A stretch of DNA of 64,000 bases from Agromyces cerinus subsp. cerinus (GTDB taxonomy: Bacteria; Actinomycetota; Actinomycetes; Actinomycetales; Microbacteriaceae). Each line of letters begins with the position of its first letter. The first letter of the stretch is position 1. Position numbers and translations under genes: made by a program. Positions 9,354-18,450 of the stretch are shown one piece after another. The notes under the pieces are model-generated. The model had not been told where the DNA came from. It saw only the letters and a list, made by a program, of their open reading frames with translations, and made no database searches. Location: contig NZ_FSRJ01000001.1 in assembly GCF_900142065.1 (NCBI RefSeq), forward strand, positions 930,001-994,000, given 5' to 3'.

Positions 9354-9968
9354 CTACGCGTCGGTGCCCGTGAGCGCCTCGGGCTCGACGAGCTGCAGCT
9401 CGCCGGCCTCGAATCGCACGAGGTGCACCGAGCCGTTGGCGACCGCGTAGCCGGCGCCCGGCAGCGTCCAGTCGCTGAGGTGCAGCATGAGCGAGTGGAT
9501 CACGCCGCCGTGGGAGACCACGACGACCGAGCCGCCGGGGTGCTCCGCCGCGATCTCGGCGAGGGCTGCGGTCGAGCGCGCGATCACGGTCGAGCGCGGT
9601 TCGAGTCCCTCGATGGTCGCCGCCTGCGCCTCGACCGCGGCTCTGCCGGCGTGGTCGAGACCTTCGAGTGCGCCGTGGGCGCGTTCGGCGAGGGCGGCGA
9701 CGAGCCGGGGCTCGGGCAGCTCGAGCCGGCGAGCGATGATCTGAGCCGTCTCCGCTGCGCGCGAGAGCGTCGTGCCGTAGACGGCGTCCCATCGCTCGCT
9801 CGCGAGCTGCTCGCCGGTCTGCGCAGCCTGGAGCCGACCGGTGTCGTTCAACGGGATGTCGGTCGTGCCCTGGATGCGCCGCTGACGGTTCCACTCGGTC
9901 TCGCCGTGGCGTACGAGGGCGATGAGCACCGCGTCGGGGCGAGTGGCGTCGGTGGCGGCATCCGTCAT
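9354..9968 (-). CDS. Histidine phosphatase family protein (phosphoglycerate mutase-like)
   Basis: 204-residue branch-1 histidine phosphatase. The catalytic RHGETEWN lies near residues 20-27, the acid Glu region is in LAERAHGALEGL, and the second His is in VVVSHGGVIHSLMLH near 160. It could be a phosphatase or a mutase-like enzyme; the substrate is unknown. It lies 31 bp downstream of the sirtuin on the same strand with GGAAGAG as ribosome-binding site, so it is probably co-transcribed. Confidence 0.85.
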   Translation of the reverse strand: MTDAATDATRPDAVLIALVRHGETEWNRQRRIQGTTDIPLNDTGRLQAAQTGEQLASERWDAVYGTTLSRAAETAQIIARRLELPEPRLVAALAERAHGALEGLDHAGRAAVEAQAATIEGLEPRSTVIARSTAALAEIAAEHPGGSVVVVSHGGVIHSLMLHLSDWTLPGAGYAVANGSVHLVRFEAGELQLVEPEALTGTDA

Positions 9969-9999
9969 GTCGTCAACTCTTCCAGAACGACCGCAGCGC

Positions 10000-10845
10000 T
10001 CACGAATCGAGGGCGGCGGCGATCGCGACGAGGGTCTCGCTCGCGCCCGCCTCGACCTTGACGGCTGCGCGGCCGTCGCCCTTCGTGAGTCCGCGGTTGA
10101 TGATGACGATCGGCAGGCGCTTGCGCCGCGCCTGCTCGATGAGTCGCATGCCCGAGTTCACGACGAGCGACGAGCCGGCGACGAGCAGCACGTCGGCGCC
10201 CTGCACGAGCGAGGCGGCGGCCTGGAATCGGTCGGACGGCACGAACTCGCCGAAGAAGACCACATCGGGTTTCAGGATGCCGCCGCACACGGTGCACGCG
10301 GGGATCACCATCGCATCGACGTCGTCGACCTCGACATCGCCGTCGGGGGCCGGTCGGATCGCGGTCTCGAGGTCGATCTCGGGATTCAGCTCCTCGAGCC
10401 GTGCAGCGACCGCCTGCCGAGCGTAGTGCTGGCCGCAGGTGAGGCAGAGCACGCGGTCCATGCTGCCGTGCAGTTCGATGACGTGCCGGTTGCCGGCGCG
10501 GCGGTGCAGCCCGTCGACGTTCTGCGTGATCACGCCGCTGACGTTGCCGCGCGCCTCGAGGTCGGCGAGGGCGAGGTGGCCCCGGTTCGGCACCGCGCTG
10601 CCGAAGCTGCGCCAGCCGAGGTGGCTGCCCGCCCAGTAGCGCTTGCGCGCCTGCTCGGAGGCGAGGAAGGTCTGCACCGTCATCGGCGTGCGCACCGGCG
10701 CCCCTTCGCCGCGATAGTCGGGGATGCCCGAATCGGTGCTGACCCCTGCCCCGGTGAGCGCCGCGATGCGCGCGCCGCGGAGGAGTTCGATCGCCTCGGC
10801 GAGCTGCGGTTCGGCTTCGACCGGAGCCTCGGTATCAGTGCTCAC
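10000..10845 (-). CDS. NAD-dependent protein deacylase (Sir2 family)
   Basis: 281-residue sirtuin. The NAD-binding GAGVSTDSGIPDYRG is near residues 33-47, the TQNVDGLH and catalytic His in IELHGS are near 115-130, and the zinc cysteines are in CLTCG and CTVCGG, with ~50 residues between. GSSLVVNSG and the IINRG segment follow. Removes acyl groups from lysines using NAD. GTG 10845 has GGGAGAG a few bases upstream; TAGACT at 10873-10878 (minus strand) is a likely -10. It is divergent from the SpoU methyltransferase. Confidence 0.9.
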   Translation of the reverse strand: MSTDTEAPVEAEPQLAEAIELLRGARIAALTGAGVSTDSGIPDYRGEGAPVRTPMTVQTFLASEQARKRYWAGSHLGWRSFGSAVPNRGHLALADLEARGNVSGVITQNVDGLHRRAGNRHVIELHGSMDRVLCLTCGQHYARQAVAARLEELNPEIDLETAIRPAPDGDVEVDDVDAMVIPACTVCGGILKPDVVFFGEFVPSDRFQAAASLVQGADVLLVAGSSLVVNSGMRLIEQARRKRLPIVIINRGLTKGDGRAAVKVEAGASETLVAIAAALDS

Positions 10846-10872
10846 GCGACTCTCCCTTCCACGATGCTGCCG

Positions 10873-10936
10873 AGTCTAGACGTGTCCGTTTTCCGGAATG
10901 TTTCCGGCACTGGCAGGCTGGAGGGTGAGGAGACGC
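10873..10936. promoter_or_regulatory. Divergent sir2/trmH promoter region with CCGGAA inverted repeat
   Basis: The shared intergenic region contains a perfect inverted repeat CCGGAA-TGT-TTCCGG at 10893-10907, next to a minus-strand TAGACT (-10 candidate for the sirtuin). GGTGAGGAG at 10924-10932 is the ribosome-binding site of the methyltransferase. The repeat has the size and place of an operator for a dimeric regulator; none is encoded adjacent. Confidence 0.35.
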
Positions 10937-11773
10937 ATGCACATCGAACGAGTCCGCGACGCGGCATCCGATGCGGTGGCCGATTACGCCCGGCTCACCG
11001 ACGTCGCGCTGCGCAGCGCCCACGAGCCCGAACAGGGCCTGTACATCGCCGAATCGGCGAAGGTCATCCGCCGGGCGATCGGCGCGGGCCATCGCCCGCG
11101 CTCGGTGCTGATGGAGGAGAAGTGGCTCGCGGGCCTCGAGCCGGTGCTCGCGCCGTTCGACATCCCCGTGCACCTCGCCGACCCCGACCAGCTCGAGGCG
11201 ATCACCGGATACCGGGTGCACCGCGGCGCCCTGGCGGCCTTCGAGCGCCCGGTGCTCGCCGATCCGGCCGAGCTCCTCGCGGGGGCGCGGCGGGTCGTCG
11301 TGCTCGAGGACATCGTCGACCACACGAATGTCGGAGCCATTTTCAGGAGCGTCGCCGCCCTGGGCGCGGACGCGGTGCTGGTCAGCCCGCGCTGCGCAGA
11401 CCCGCTCTACCGGCGGAGCGTGCGGGTGAGCATGGGCACCGTGTTCCAGGTGCCGTGGACCCGCCTGCCCGAATGGCCCGAGGCGGCCGAGCTGCTGCAC
11501 GCGCACGGCTTCACCATCGCGGCCCTCGCCCTCGCCGACGAGGCCGTCTCGCTGCCCGATCTCGCGGCCGACGCGCCCGAGCGGCTCGCACTCGTCTTCG
11601 GCGCCGAGGGAGACGGCCTCAGCCGAACGGCGCTCGAGGCCGCCGACTCCGTCGTGACGATTCCCATGCGCCACGGCGTCGACTCGCTGAACGTCGCGGC
11701 CGCCGCCGCGGTCGTGCTCTACGCGGTCGCGCTGCCGGAAGCGGTCGCGCCCTCCGGCGAGGTCCGGTCATGA
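10937..11773 (+). CDS. TrmH/SpoU family RNA 2'-O-methyltransferase
   Basis: 278-residue SPOUT methyltransferase with an N-terminal L30-like substrate-binding domain (EGLYIAESAKVIRR-type region, here EQGLYIAESAKVIRR) and a C-terminal knotted domain. Motif 1 is VVLEDIVDHTNVGAIFRSVAA near 120, motif 2 ALVFGAEGDGLS near 222 and motif 3 VTIPMRHGVDSLNVAAAAAVVLY near 245. It methylates a ribose 2'-OH of rRNA or tRNA; the target nucleotide is not predictable. It has a good GGTGAGGAG site before ATG 10937. The stop overlaps the carboxypeptidase ATG by 4 bp. Confidence 0.88.
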   Translation: MHIERVRDAASDAVADYARLTDVALRSAHEPEQGLYIAESAKVIRRAIGAGHRPRSVLMEEKWLAGLEPVLAPFDIPVHLADPDQLEAITGYRVHRGALAAFERPVLADPAELLAGARRVVVLEDIVDHTNVGAIFRSVAALGADAVLVSPRCADPLYRRSVRVSMGTVFQVPWTRLPEWPEAAELLHAHGFTIAALALADEAVSLPDLAADAPERLALVFGAEGDGLSRTALEAADSVVTIPMRHGVDSLNVAAAAAVVLYAVALPEAVAPSGEVRS

Positions 11774-13020
11774 CCGACCTCGAAGCTCAGGCGGCGAAGG
11801 CGAAGGTGTATCGACGCCGGCGCATCGTCGTCTTCAGCACGCTCGCGGTCGTCATCGCCCTCCTCACCACGGGCGGCGTGTACACGGCCAATGCGCTCGG
11901 TGCCGCCGTGCCCGCCGCCGCCCCGCAGGTCACCGACCCCGAGCCGGTCGCCGCGGCCCCGCAGCAGCTCTCGCTGCCCGGCTTCGGCGCCTACGCCGTC
12001 GGCGCCGTCGGGTTCGACGGACTCCTGGCCACGGGCAACGAGTCGACCCCCATGCCGATGGCGAGCATCACGAAGGTCATCACCGCGCTCACGGTGCTCG
12101 CCGAGCACCCGATCCCCGCGGGTGAGAGCGGGCCCGACATCGAGTACACCGACGCCGATGTCGACATCTACTGGGACATGGTCGCCCAGAACGGCTCGGT
12201 GGCCCCCGTCGAGGCGGGCGCGACCCTGAGCCTCAAGGAGAGCCTCGAGGCGCTCCTCATCCCCTCGGGCAACAACTACGGCATCTCCATCGCGAACTGG
12301 GCCTTCGGCTCCGAGCAGGCGCTCGTCGAGAAGGCCAACGCATGGCTCGCCGCGAACGGCCTCGCGAACACGCACGTGGTCGACTCGAGCGGCATCTCCG
12401 ACGACAACCTCGGCACGGCGGCCGACATGGTGCTCCTCGGCGAGATCGCGCTTCGCGACCCGACGATCGCGGCCATCGTCGCGTCGAAGAGCGTCGATAT
12501 CCCCGAGATCGGCACCCTGAAGAACTCGAACAAGCTGCTCGGCACGCACGGCGTCGACGGCATGAAGACCGGCACGACGGATGACGCGGCGAACCTGCTC
12601 TTCACGGCCGATTACGCCGTCGGCGCCTCGACGGTGACCGTGGTCGGCGTGCTCCTCGGCGGCGAGAACCACTCCGTGCTCGACGAGGCCATCGCCGCAC
12701 TGCTCGACTCCGTCGCCCCGGGATTCCACGAGGTCGCGCCGCTCGAGGCGAATCAGGTGCTCGCGGAGTACACGACGCCGTGGGGCGAGACCGCCCGGGC
12801 CCGCACCGCCGACGGCGCCACCGTCGTCGTGTGGAGCGACACGCCCGTCGACGTCGAGGTGCAGGCCGAACCCGTCACGCTCGCCGAGCGGGGCGAGCAG
12901 GTCGGCACCGCGATCGTTCGCGCCGGCACGCAGGAGATCAGCGTGCCGCTCGTGCTCGATGCCGGGATCGACGACCCCGGGACGTGGTGGCGCCTCTCGA
13001 ATCCGGGCGCGCTCGACTGA
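11770..13020 (+). CDS. D-alanyl-D-alanine carboxypeptidase (PBP5-type, membrane-anchored)
   Basis: 416-residue serine peptidase S11. An N-terminal transmembrane anchor (RRIVVFSTLAVVIALLTTGG, about residues 19-38) precedes a Pro/Ala-rich linker. The penicillin-binding motifs are SITK (SxxK), SGN in IPSGNNYG, and KTG in MKTGTT. It trims D-Ala from peptidoglycan pentapeptides outside the membrane. It overlaps trmH by ATGA, an unusual pairing of RNA modification with wall metabolism. An alternative reading through trmH on this strand is excluded because it is Arg/Ala shadow peptide. Confidence 0.9.
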   Translation: MTDLEAQAAKAKVYRRRRIVVFSTLAVVIALLTTGGVYTANALGAAVPAAAPQVTDPEPVAAAPQQLSLPGFGAYAVGAVGFDGLLATGNESTPMPMASITKVITALTVLAEHPIPAGESGPDIEYTDADVDIYWDMVAQNGSVAPVEAGATLSLKESLEALLIPSGNNYGISIANWAFGSEQALVEKANAWLAANGLANTHVVDSSGISDDNLGTAADMVLLGEIALRDPTIAAIVASKSVDIPEIGTLKNSNKLLGTHGVDGMKTGTTDDAANLLFTADYAVGASTVTVVGVLLGGENHSVLDEAIAALLDSVAPGFHEVAPLEANQVLAEYTTPWGETARARTADGATVVVWSDTPVDVEVQAEPVTLAERGEQVGTAIVRAGTQEISVPLVLDAGIDDPGTWWRLSNPGALD

Positions 13021-13059
13021 GCCCTGCCCCTCGACAGTGCCCGCCGGGCGGCGGCTGGT

Positions 13060-13845
13060 CTACTCGGGCGACGCGTACGGCGCGGCATCCGGTCGCTTGG
13101 CGCTGATGAGGTCGCCCGACGACTGGTGGCGGATGCGTCGCACCACCCACGGCACGAGGTACTCGCGTGCCCACGAGAGGTCGTCGACGCGCGCCTGACG
13201 CCACGTGCTCGACGGCAGGGGCTCGGGTCGCAGCGGCTCGAGTTCGTGCTCGACGTTCAGCGCGTCGATGACCATGCGTGCGACGGTGTGGTGGCCGAGC
13301 GAGTTCAGGTGCAGGCGGTCGGGAGCCCACATCCGCTGGTCCTGAATGGCGGTGAGCGCCCACTGGTCGGCGACGATGCAGTCGTACCTCGCGGCGATCG
13401 TGCGCAGGTTCTCGTTGTAGATCGCGACCTTGCCGCGGATGCCGCGGAACACGGGGGAGAAGCCGACGTCGACGCCGGTGAAGATGACGATCGTGGCGTG
13501 GTCGCGGGAGAGCCGCTCGATCGCGTACTCGAAACGCGCTGCGATCTCGTCGGGGTCGGTGCGCGGGCGGATGACGTCGTTGCCGCCCGCCGAGATCGTG
13601 ATGAGGTCGGGGCGCAGCGCGAGTGCGGGCTCGATCTGCTCGTCGATGATCTGCTGGATGAGCTTGCCGCGCACGGCGAGGTTCGCGTACGCGAAGTCCT
13701 CGGTGCCCTGGGCCAGTTCTTCGGCGACTCGGTCGGCCCAGCCGCGGTGACCGCCGGGCGCGCCCGGCTCGGGGTCGCCGATGCCTTCCGTGAACGAGTC
13801 GCCGAGGGCGACGTAGCGCGACCAGGGATGCTGCTGCGTGACCAT
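13060..13845 (-). CDS. SGNH/GDSL family hydrolase
   Basis: 261-residue SGNH esterase/lipase. Block I is YVALGDSFTEG with the nucleophile Ser near residue 17, block III is ISAGGNDVIRP, and block V DRLHLNSLGH holds the Asp/His pair near 185. No signal peptide is seen, so it is probably cytoplasmic. Start ATG 13845 is directly preceded by GGAGGA with no spacer; CACAAT ends six bases upstream, so a leaderless start with a weak -10 is more plausible than classical initiation. It is divergent from the helicase gene. Confidence 0.85.
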   Translation of the reverse strand: MVTQQHPWSRYVALGDSFTEGIGDPEPGAPGGHRGWADRVAEELAQGTEDFAYANLAVRGKLIQQIIDEQIEPALALRPDLITISAGGNDVIRPRTDPDEIAARFEYAIERLSRDHATIVIFTGVDVGFSPVFRGIRGKVAIYNENLRTIAARYDCIVADQWALTAIQDQRMWAPDRLHLNSLGHHTVARMVIDALNVEHELEPLRPEPLPSSTWRQARVDDLSWAREYLVPWVVRRIRHQSSGDLISAKRPDAAPYASPE

Positions 13846-13910
13846 TCCTCCATTGTGCCAACTCGATCCCGGTTCGGGGATGTCGGGTGGCTCCGCTACG
13901 CTCGGATCCA

Positions 13911-15710
13911 GTGAGTACTGCGATCCCTTTCGGCCCCCAACCGGGCACGTCAGCCGCCGAGCACCTCTCACCATCCTTCCCCGAACGCGCCGCGTGGGGA
14001 ACGGCATCGAAGCTCCGTGCATGGCAGGCCGAGGCCCTCGAGCAGTATCTCAACGAACTGCCTCGCGACTTCCTCGCCGCTGCGACGCCGGGCGCCGGCA
14101 AGACGACGTTCGCCCTGCGACTCGCGGCCGAGCTGCGGGCGCGGCGCATCATCGACCGCATCACCGTGGTGGCGCCGACCGACCACCTGAAACGGCAGTG
14201 GGCGGATGCCGCGGCGCGTGCCGGGATCCGGCTCGACCCCGACTTCCGCAACGCCCACGGTCGCACCGCCCGCCACTACCACGGGGTCGCCGTCACGTAC
14301 GCGCAGGTCGCGATGCGGCCGGGGCTGCACCGCGAGGTGACGATGTCGGGCAAGACCCTCGTCATCCTCGACGAGGTGCATCACGGCGGCGACACGCTCT
14401 CGTGGGGCGATGCGATCCGCGAGGCCTTCGAACGCGCCGAGAAGCGGCTGTCCCTGACCGGCACGCCGTTCCGCTCCGACACCGCTCCCATTCCGTTCGT
14501 GGACTACGTTCCCGACGCCCAGGGGGTGCGTCTCTCGAGGTCCGACTACAACTACGGATACGGCCGCGCCCTCGCCGACGGCGTCGTGCGCCCGGTGCTC
14601 TTCATGGTCTACGCGGGCCACATGCGCTGGCGCACGAAGGCCGGCGACGAGATGGAGGCCAAGCTCGGCGAGGACAACACGAAGGACATCACCTCGTCGG
14701 CGTGGCGTACGGCGCTCGAACCGAGCGGCGAGTGGATTCCCGCCGTGCTCGCCGCCGCCGATCGCCGCCTCACCGAGGTGCGCCACGGCATCCCCGACGC
14801 GGGCGGCCTCGTCATCGCGACCGACCAGACCGTCGCCCGCGCCTACGCGCAGATCCTCGAACAGATCTGCGGCGAGAAGGTGACGATCGTGCTCTCCGAC
14901 GAGAAGGAGGCGAGCTCGCGCATCGAGGAGTTCTCGGCGAACACCAGCCGGTGGATGGTCGCCGTGCGCATGGTGTCCGAGGGCGTCGACGTGCCGCGGC
15001 TCGCGGTCGGCGTCTACGCCACGAGCGCGTCGACGCCGCTCTTCTTCGCCCAGGCGATCGGCCGCTTCGTGCGGGCCCGTCGCCGCGGTGAGACGGCCTC
15101 GGTCTTCCTGCCCAACGTGCCCACCCTGATGAACCTCGCGTCGCAGATGGAGCTCGAGCGCGATCACGCCCTCGATCGGCGCGGCGGCGATGATGACGAC
15201 GACGGCCTCGACGACAGCCTGCTCGAGTCGGCCAACCGCGAGGAGCGCGCCTCCGAAGAGCAGTTGGAGTTCGGCACCTGGGAGGCGATCGGTTCGGATG
15301 CCTCGTTCGACCGCGTGCTCTACGACGGCACCGAGTTCGGCACGCTGGCCGAGCCCGGCAGCGACGAGGAGTTCGACTTCATCGGCATCCCCGGCATCCT
15401 CGAGCCCGAGCAGGTCTCCGAGCTGCTGCGGCACCGTCAGGCGCGTCAGGCGCGACGCGCGGGGGAGCGGCGGAAGCACGTCGTCGCCGACGAGACTCCC
15501 GAACCGGTCGCGCTCTTCCGCACGCTCAAAGAGCAGCGGTCGCTGCTCAACAGTCTCGTCGGGCTCTGGGCGCGCCACACGGGCGACGCGCACTCGCAGG
15601 TGCACAACGAGCTCCGCCGGGTCTGCGGCGGTCCCGCGGTCGCGCAGGCCACGGTGACGCAGCTGCAGGCGCGCATCGAGTTCCTGCGCAAGCGGCTCGC
15701 CAGTCGCTGA
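13911..15710 (+). CDS. DEAD/DEAH superfamily II helicase (actinobacterial)
   Basis: 599-residue SF2 helicase. Motif I (Walker A) is ATPGAGKTTF near residue 60, motif II is DEVH (LVILDEVHHGG) near 155, motif III SLTGTPFRSD, motif VI QAIGRFVRARR near 380. An acidic stretch (GGDDDDDGLDD) and a poorly conserved C-terminal third follow. Such proteins are widespread in Actinobacteria with nucleic-acid-dependent ATPase function but no defined role. GTG 13911 follows TACGCT (13897-13902) by eight bases. Confidence 0.85.
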   Translation: MSTAIPFGPQPGTSAAEHLSPSFPERAAWGTASKLRAWQAEALEQYLNELPRDFLAAATPGAGKTTFALRLAAELRARRIIDRITVVAPTDHLKRQWADAAARAGIRLDPDFRNAHGRTARHYHGVAVTYAQVAMRPGLHREVTMSGKTLVILDEVHHGGDTLSWGDAIREAFERAEKRLSLTGTPFRSDTAPIPFVDYVPDAQGVRLSRSDYNYGYGRALADGVVRPVLFMVYAGHMRWRTKAGDEMEAKLGEDNTKDITSSAWRTALEPSGEWIPAVLAAADRRLTEVRHGIPDAGGLVIATDQTVARAYAQILEQICGEKVTIVLSDEKEASSRIEEFSANTSRWMVAVRMVSEGVDVPRLAVGVYATSASTPLFFAQAIGRFVRARRRGETASVFLPNVPTLMNLASQMELERDHALDRRGGDDDDDGLDDSLLESANREERASEEQLEFGTWEAIGSDASFDRVLYDGTEFGTLAEPGSDEEFDFIGIPGILEPEQVSELLRHRQARQARRAGERRKHVVADETPEPVALFRTLKEQRSLLNSLVGLWARHTGDAHSQVHNELRRVCGGPAVAQATVTQLQARIEFLRKRLASR

Positions 15711-15741
15711 TCCCGCCCGCCGCGGGTGGGCGGAAGCGATT

Positions 15742-15769
15742 TGGACATGTTTTCTACAGCGTGTAGAAA
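15742..15769 (+). promoter_or_regulatory. hmp promoter with perfect palindromic operator
   Basis: TTTCTACAGCGTGTAGAAA at 15751-15769 is a perfect 8-3-8 palindrome. A -35-like TGGACA lies at 15742-15747 and a -10-like TAGAAA at 15764-15769, 16 bp apart, so the palindrome fills the spacer and -10. This is the geometry of a repressor operator. By context the regulator should respond to nitric oxide (NsrR/Rrf2 or other), but none is encoded here and the site was not matched to a known consensus. Confidence 0.6.
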
Positions 15770-15820
15770 TAGAGCGGAAGCCGGCCATCACGTACCGGTT
15801 CGACGCTCGAAGGAGAAACG

Positions 15821-16993
15821 ATGCTGTCTGAGAAGTCCCGCCCCGTCATCGAGGCCACACTGCCCGTCATCGCGGGACGCATCGACGAGATCACGCCGAA
15901 GTTCTACCGCCGGCTGTTCGCCGCCCATCCCGAACTGATGGACGGCATGTTCAGCCGCGCCAACCAGCAGAACGGCACGCAGCAGCGAGCACTCGCCGGC
16001 AGCATCGCCGCTTTCGCCACACATCTCCTCGCCCACCCGGGCACGCTGCCGGAGGCCGTGCTCGCGCGCATCGCGAACAAGCACACCTCGCTCGGCATCC
16101 CCGAGTCGGGCTACCCGATCGTCTACGAGCACCTCTTCGCCGCCATCGCCGAAGATCTGGGCGAGGCCGTCACACCCGAGGTGGCGGACGCCTGGACCGA
16201 GGTCTACTGGCTCATGGCCGATGCGCTGATCAAGCTCGAGAAGGGCCTCTACGCCCAGCAGGCGAACGGCGAGATGTGGACGAAGTGGCGCGTCACTGCG
16301 AAGGAGGCCGCCGGTGCGGGATCGGTCACGTTCCGGCTGACGCCGGCCGACAGCACTCCCGTCACTCGCGCCACCCCCGGCCAGTACGTCTCCGTGCGCG
16401 TGCGCCTCGCCGACGGCCTGCGTCAGGCCCGCCAGTATTCGCTGTCCGACAGTGTGGACTCGCTCACCGAGCGGGTGTTCACGACCAAGCTCGACGAGGG
16501 CGGGGAGGTGTCGCCGTTCCTGCACGGCTCGGTGAACGTCGGTGACGTCGTCGAGCTGTCCAACCCCTACGGCGACATCGAGCTCGACGACTCCGATGCC
16601 CCGATCGTGCTCGCCACCGCGGGCATCGGCTGCACCCCGAGCGCGTCCATCCTGCAGTCCCTCGCGCAGCAGGTCTCCGGCCGCCGGGTCCTCGTGCTGC
16701 ACGCCGAGCAGCGCGCCGAGAACTGGGCCCTCGAAGGGCAGATGCGCTCGGCCGTGGACCGGCTTCCCAACGCGGAACTGCAGCTCTGGCTGGAAGAGGC
16801 CGCGACGGGCGTGGACGCCGAGACCGGCTTCATGGACCTGAACGGCATCGAACTGCCGGCCGGCGCGAAGGTGTACCTCTGCGGACCGCTGCCCTTCATG
16901 CGTTCCATCCGCTCGCAGGCCATCAGCGCCGGCATCCCGGCCACCGACATCCACTACGAGGTGTTCGGGCCGGACGTCTGGCTGGCCGCCTGA
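15821..16993 (+). CDS. hmp: Flavohaemoglobin (nitric oxide dioxygenase)
   Basis: Converts nitric oxide plus oxygen to nitrate using NAD(P)H, a cytoplasmic defence against nitrosative stress. Residues 1-135 are a globin with the B10 Tyr in FYRRLFAAHPEL, E7 Gln in NQQNGTQQRAL, and the proximal His in NKHTSLGI. Then a ferredoxin-reductase unit follows: FAD site RQYSLSDS near 205 and NAD site TAGIGCTPSASILQSL near 265. The 390-residue length is normal. AGGAGA lies four bases before the ATG. It stands alone, with a palindromic operator upstream. Confidence 0.95.
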   Translation: MLSEKSRPVIEATLPVIAGRIDEITPKFYRRLFAAHPELMDGMFSRANQQNGTQQRALAGSIAAFATHLLAHPGTLPEAVLARIANKHTSLGIPESGYPIVYEHLFAAIAEDLGEAVTPEVADAWTEVYWLMADALIKLEKGLYAQQANGEMWTKWRVTAKEAAGAGSVTFRLTPADSTPVTRATPGQYVSVRVRLADGLRQARQYSLSDSVDSLTERVFTTKLDEGGEVSPFLHGSVNVGDVVELSNPYGDIELDDSDAPIVLATAGIGCTPSASILQSLAQQVSGRRVLVLHAEQRAENWALEGQMRSAVDRLPNAELQLWLEEAATGVDAETGFMDLNGIELPAGAKVYLCGPLPFMRSIRSQAISAGIPATDIHYEVFGPDVWLAA

Positions 16994-17068
16994 CGAGTCC
17001 GCTGCTCGGGCGGCGGCGGCCGAGTGCCGGCCGCTGTCGCCCTCCGGCGCGGGTCTAGCATGACGGGT

Positions 17069-18448
17069 ATGGAACGCCGCTCCCGGGTGCTCGTCGTCGC
17101 CATCGTCGTCGCCTTCATCGCGTTCCTCGACGGTGCAGTGATCAACGTCGCGCTCCCCGCGATCGAGGCGGAGCTCGGCGGCGGGCTCGCCCTGCAGCAG
17201 TGGGCGGTCGACGCCTACCTGCTGACCCTCGGTTCGCTCATCCTGCTCGCGGGCTCGCTGTCCGACTCCTACGGGCGGCTGCGCATCATCCGCATCGGTC
17301 TCTACGGCTTCGCCGCCACGTCGGTGCTCTGCGCCGTCGCACCCGACGGGCTCGTCTTCGTCATCGGTCGAGGGCTGCAAGGAGCTGCGGGTGCCCTGCT
17401 CGTGCCGAGCTCGCTCGCACTCATCATCGCGACCTTCCCGGCCGCCCAGCAGGGCAAGGCGATCGGGCGCTGGACGGCGTGGACCACCGTCGCGTTCCTC
17501 GTCGGACCGCTCCTCGGCGGCCTGCTCGTCGACCTCGTCTCGTGGCGCCTCGTCTTCTGGATCAACCTGCTGCCGATCGCCTTCGCACTCGTCTTCATGC
17601 ACGCGCTCGGTCGCGACGCCCCGAACCCCGCGAAGGAGCGCATCGACTGGCTGGGTGCCTCGCTCGGCGTGGTCGGCCTCGGCGGCACGGTCTTCGCGCT
17701 CATCGAGCAGGGCCGGTTCGGCTGGTCGTCGCCGGTCGTCTACATTCCGCTCGTCGTGGGTCTGGTCGCACTGATCGCGTTCGTCTGGTGGGAGAACCGG
17801 GCGCCGCAACCGATGCTGCCGCTCAGCCTCTTCCGAGCACGCAACTTCGCCGCGGGCAACCTCGCCACGCTCTTCATCTACGCCGCGTTCTCGCTCGGAC
17901 CGTTCGCGATCACGATCTTCCTGCAGGAGTACGCGGGCTTCTCAGCGACGGCCGCCGGGCTCGCGACATTGCCGCCGACGATCATGATCGTCCTCCTGGG
18001 CTCCTGGTTCGGCGGGCTGTCCACCCGATTCGGGCCGCGCATCTTCATGACGCTCGGCCCGATCACCGTGGCGCTCGGATACCTGCTCACCCTCACCGTC
18101 ACGACCGAGGTGTCGTACTGGACGCAGCTGCTGCCCGGCATCATCGTGATGGGGCTCGGCATGGCGATGACCGTCGCGCCGCTCACCGCGGCGATCCTGG
18201 GCGCGGTCGATCCGGCCCGCGCCGGCATCGGCTCCGCCGTCAACAACGCCGTCGCGCGCATCGCGGGTCTCGTCGCGATCGCCTCGATCGGCGTGATCGT
18301 CGGCACGCAGCTCGACGTCACCGGGTTCCACCGCGCCGCGATCGCGACCGCGGGCTTCCTCGTGATCGGCGGCATCGTGTCGTGGATCGGCATCAGGAAC
18401 CCCGTGCACACGGCCTCGACGCCGGCACCCGAGCCGGCGCGCGACTGA
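17069..18448 (+). CDS. MFS multidrug exporter, DHA2 (14-TM) type
   Basis: 459-residue drug:H+ antiporter-2 protein with about 14 hydrophobic helices. The signature FLDGAVINVALPAIEAEL in helix 1, the loop DSYGRLRIIRIG (motif A) and the motif C-like LLVPSSLALIIATFP/GPLLGGLL support it. It exports an unknown toxic compound. ATG 17069 follows TAGCAT (17056-17061) by seven bases; the upstream reading to 17024 has no promoter logic. No TetR or MarR gene is adjacent. Confidence 0.88.
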   Translation: MERRSRVLVVAIVVAFIAFLDGAVINVALPAIEAELGGGLALQQWAVDAYLLTLGSLILLAGSLSDSYGRLRIIRIGLYGFAATSVLCAVAPDGLVFVIGRGLQGAAGALLVPSSLALIIATFPAAQQGKAIGRWTAWTTVAFLVGPLLGGLLVDLVSWRLVFWINLLPIAFALVFMHALGRDAPNPAKERIDWLGASLGVVGLGGTVFALIEQGRFGWSSPVVYIPLVVGLVALIAFVWWENRAPQPMLPLSLFRARNFAAGNLATLFIYAAFSLGPFAITIFLQEYAGFSATAAGLATLPPTIMIVLLGSWFGGLSTRFGPRIFMTLGPITVALGYLLTLTVTTEVSYWTQLLPGIIVMGLGMAMTVAPLTAAILGAVDPARAGIGSAVNNAVARIAGLVAIASIGVIVGTQLDVTGFHRAAIATAGFLVIGGIVSWIGIRNPVHTASTPAPEPARD

Positions 18449-18450
18449 GC

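Noticed and set aside
9922..13020. A 1032-codon open frame on the plus strand
   Set aside because: Only its 3' part (from 11770) is a gene. The first 1.8 kb is antisense or out of frame to the sirtuin and methyltransferase and is Arg/Ala/His-rich shadow peptide of a high-GC genome.
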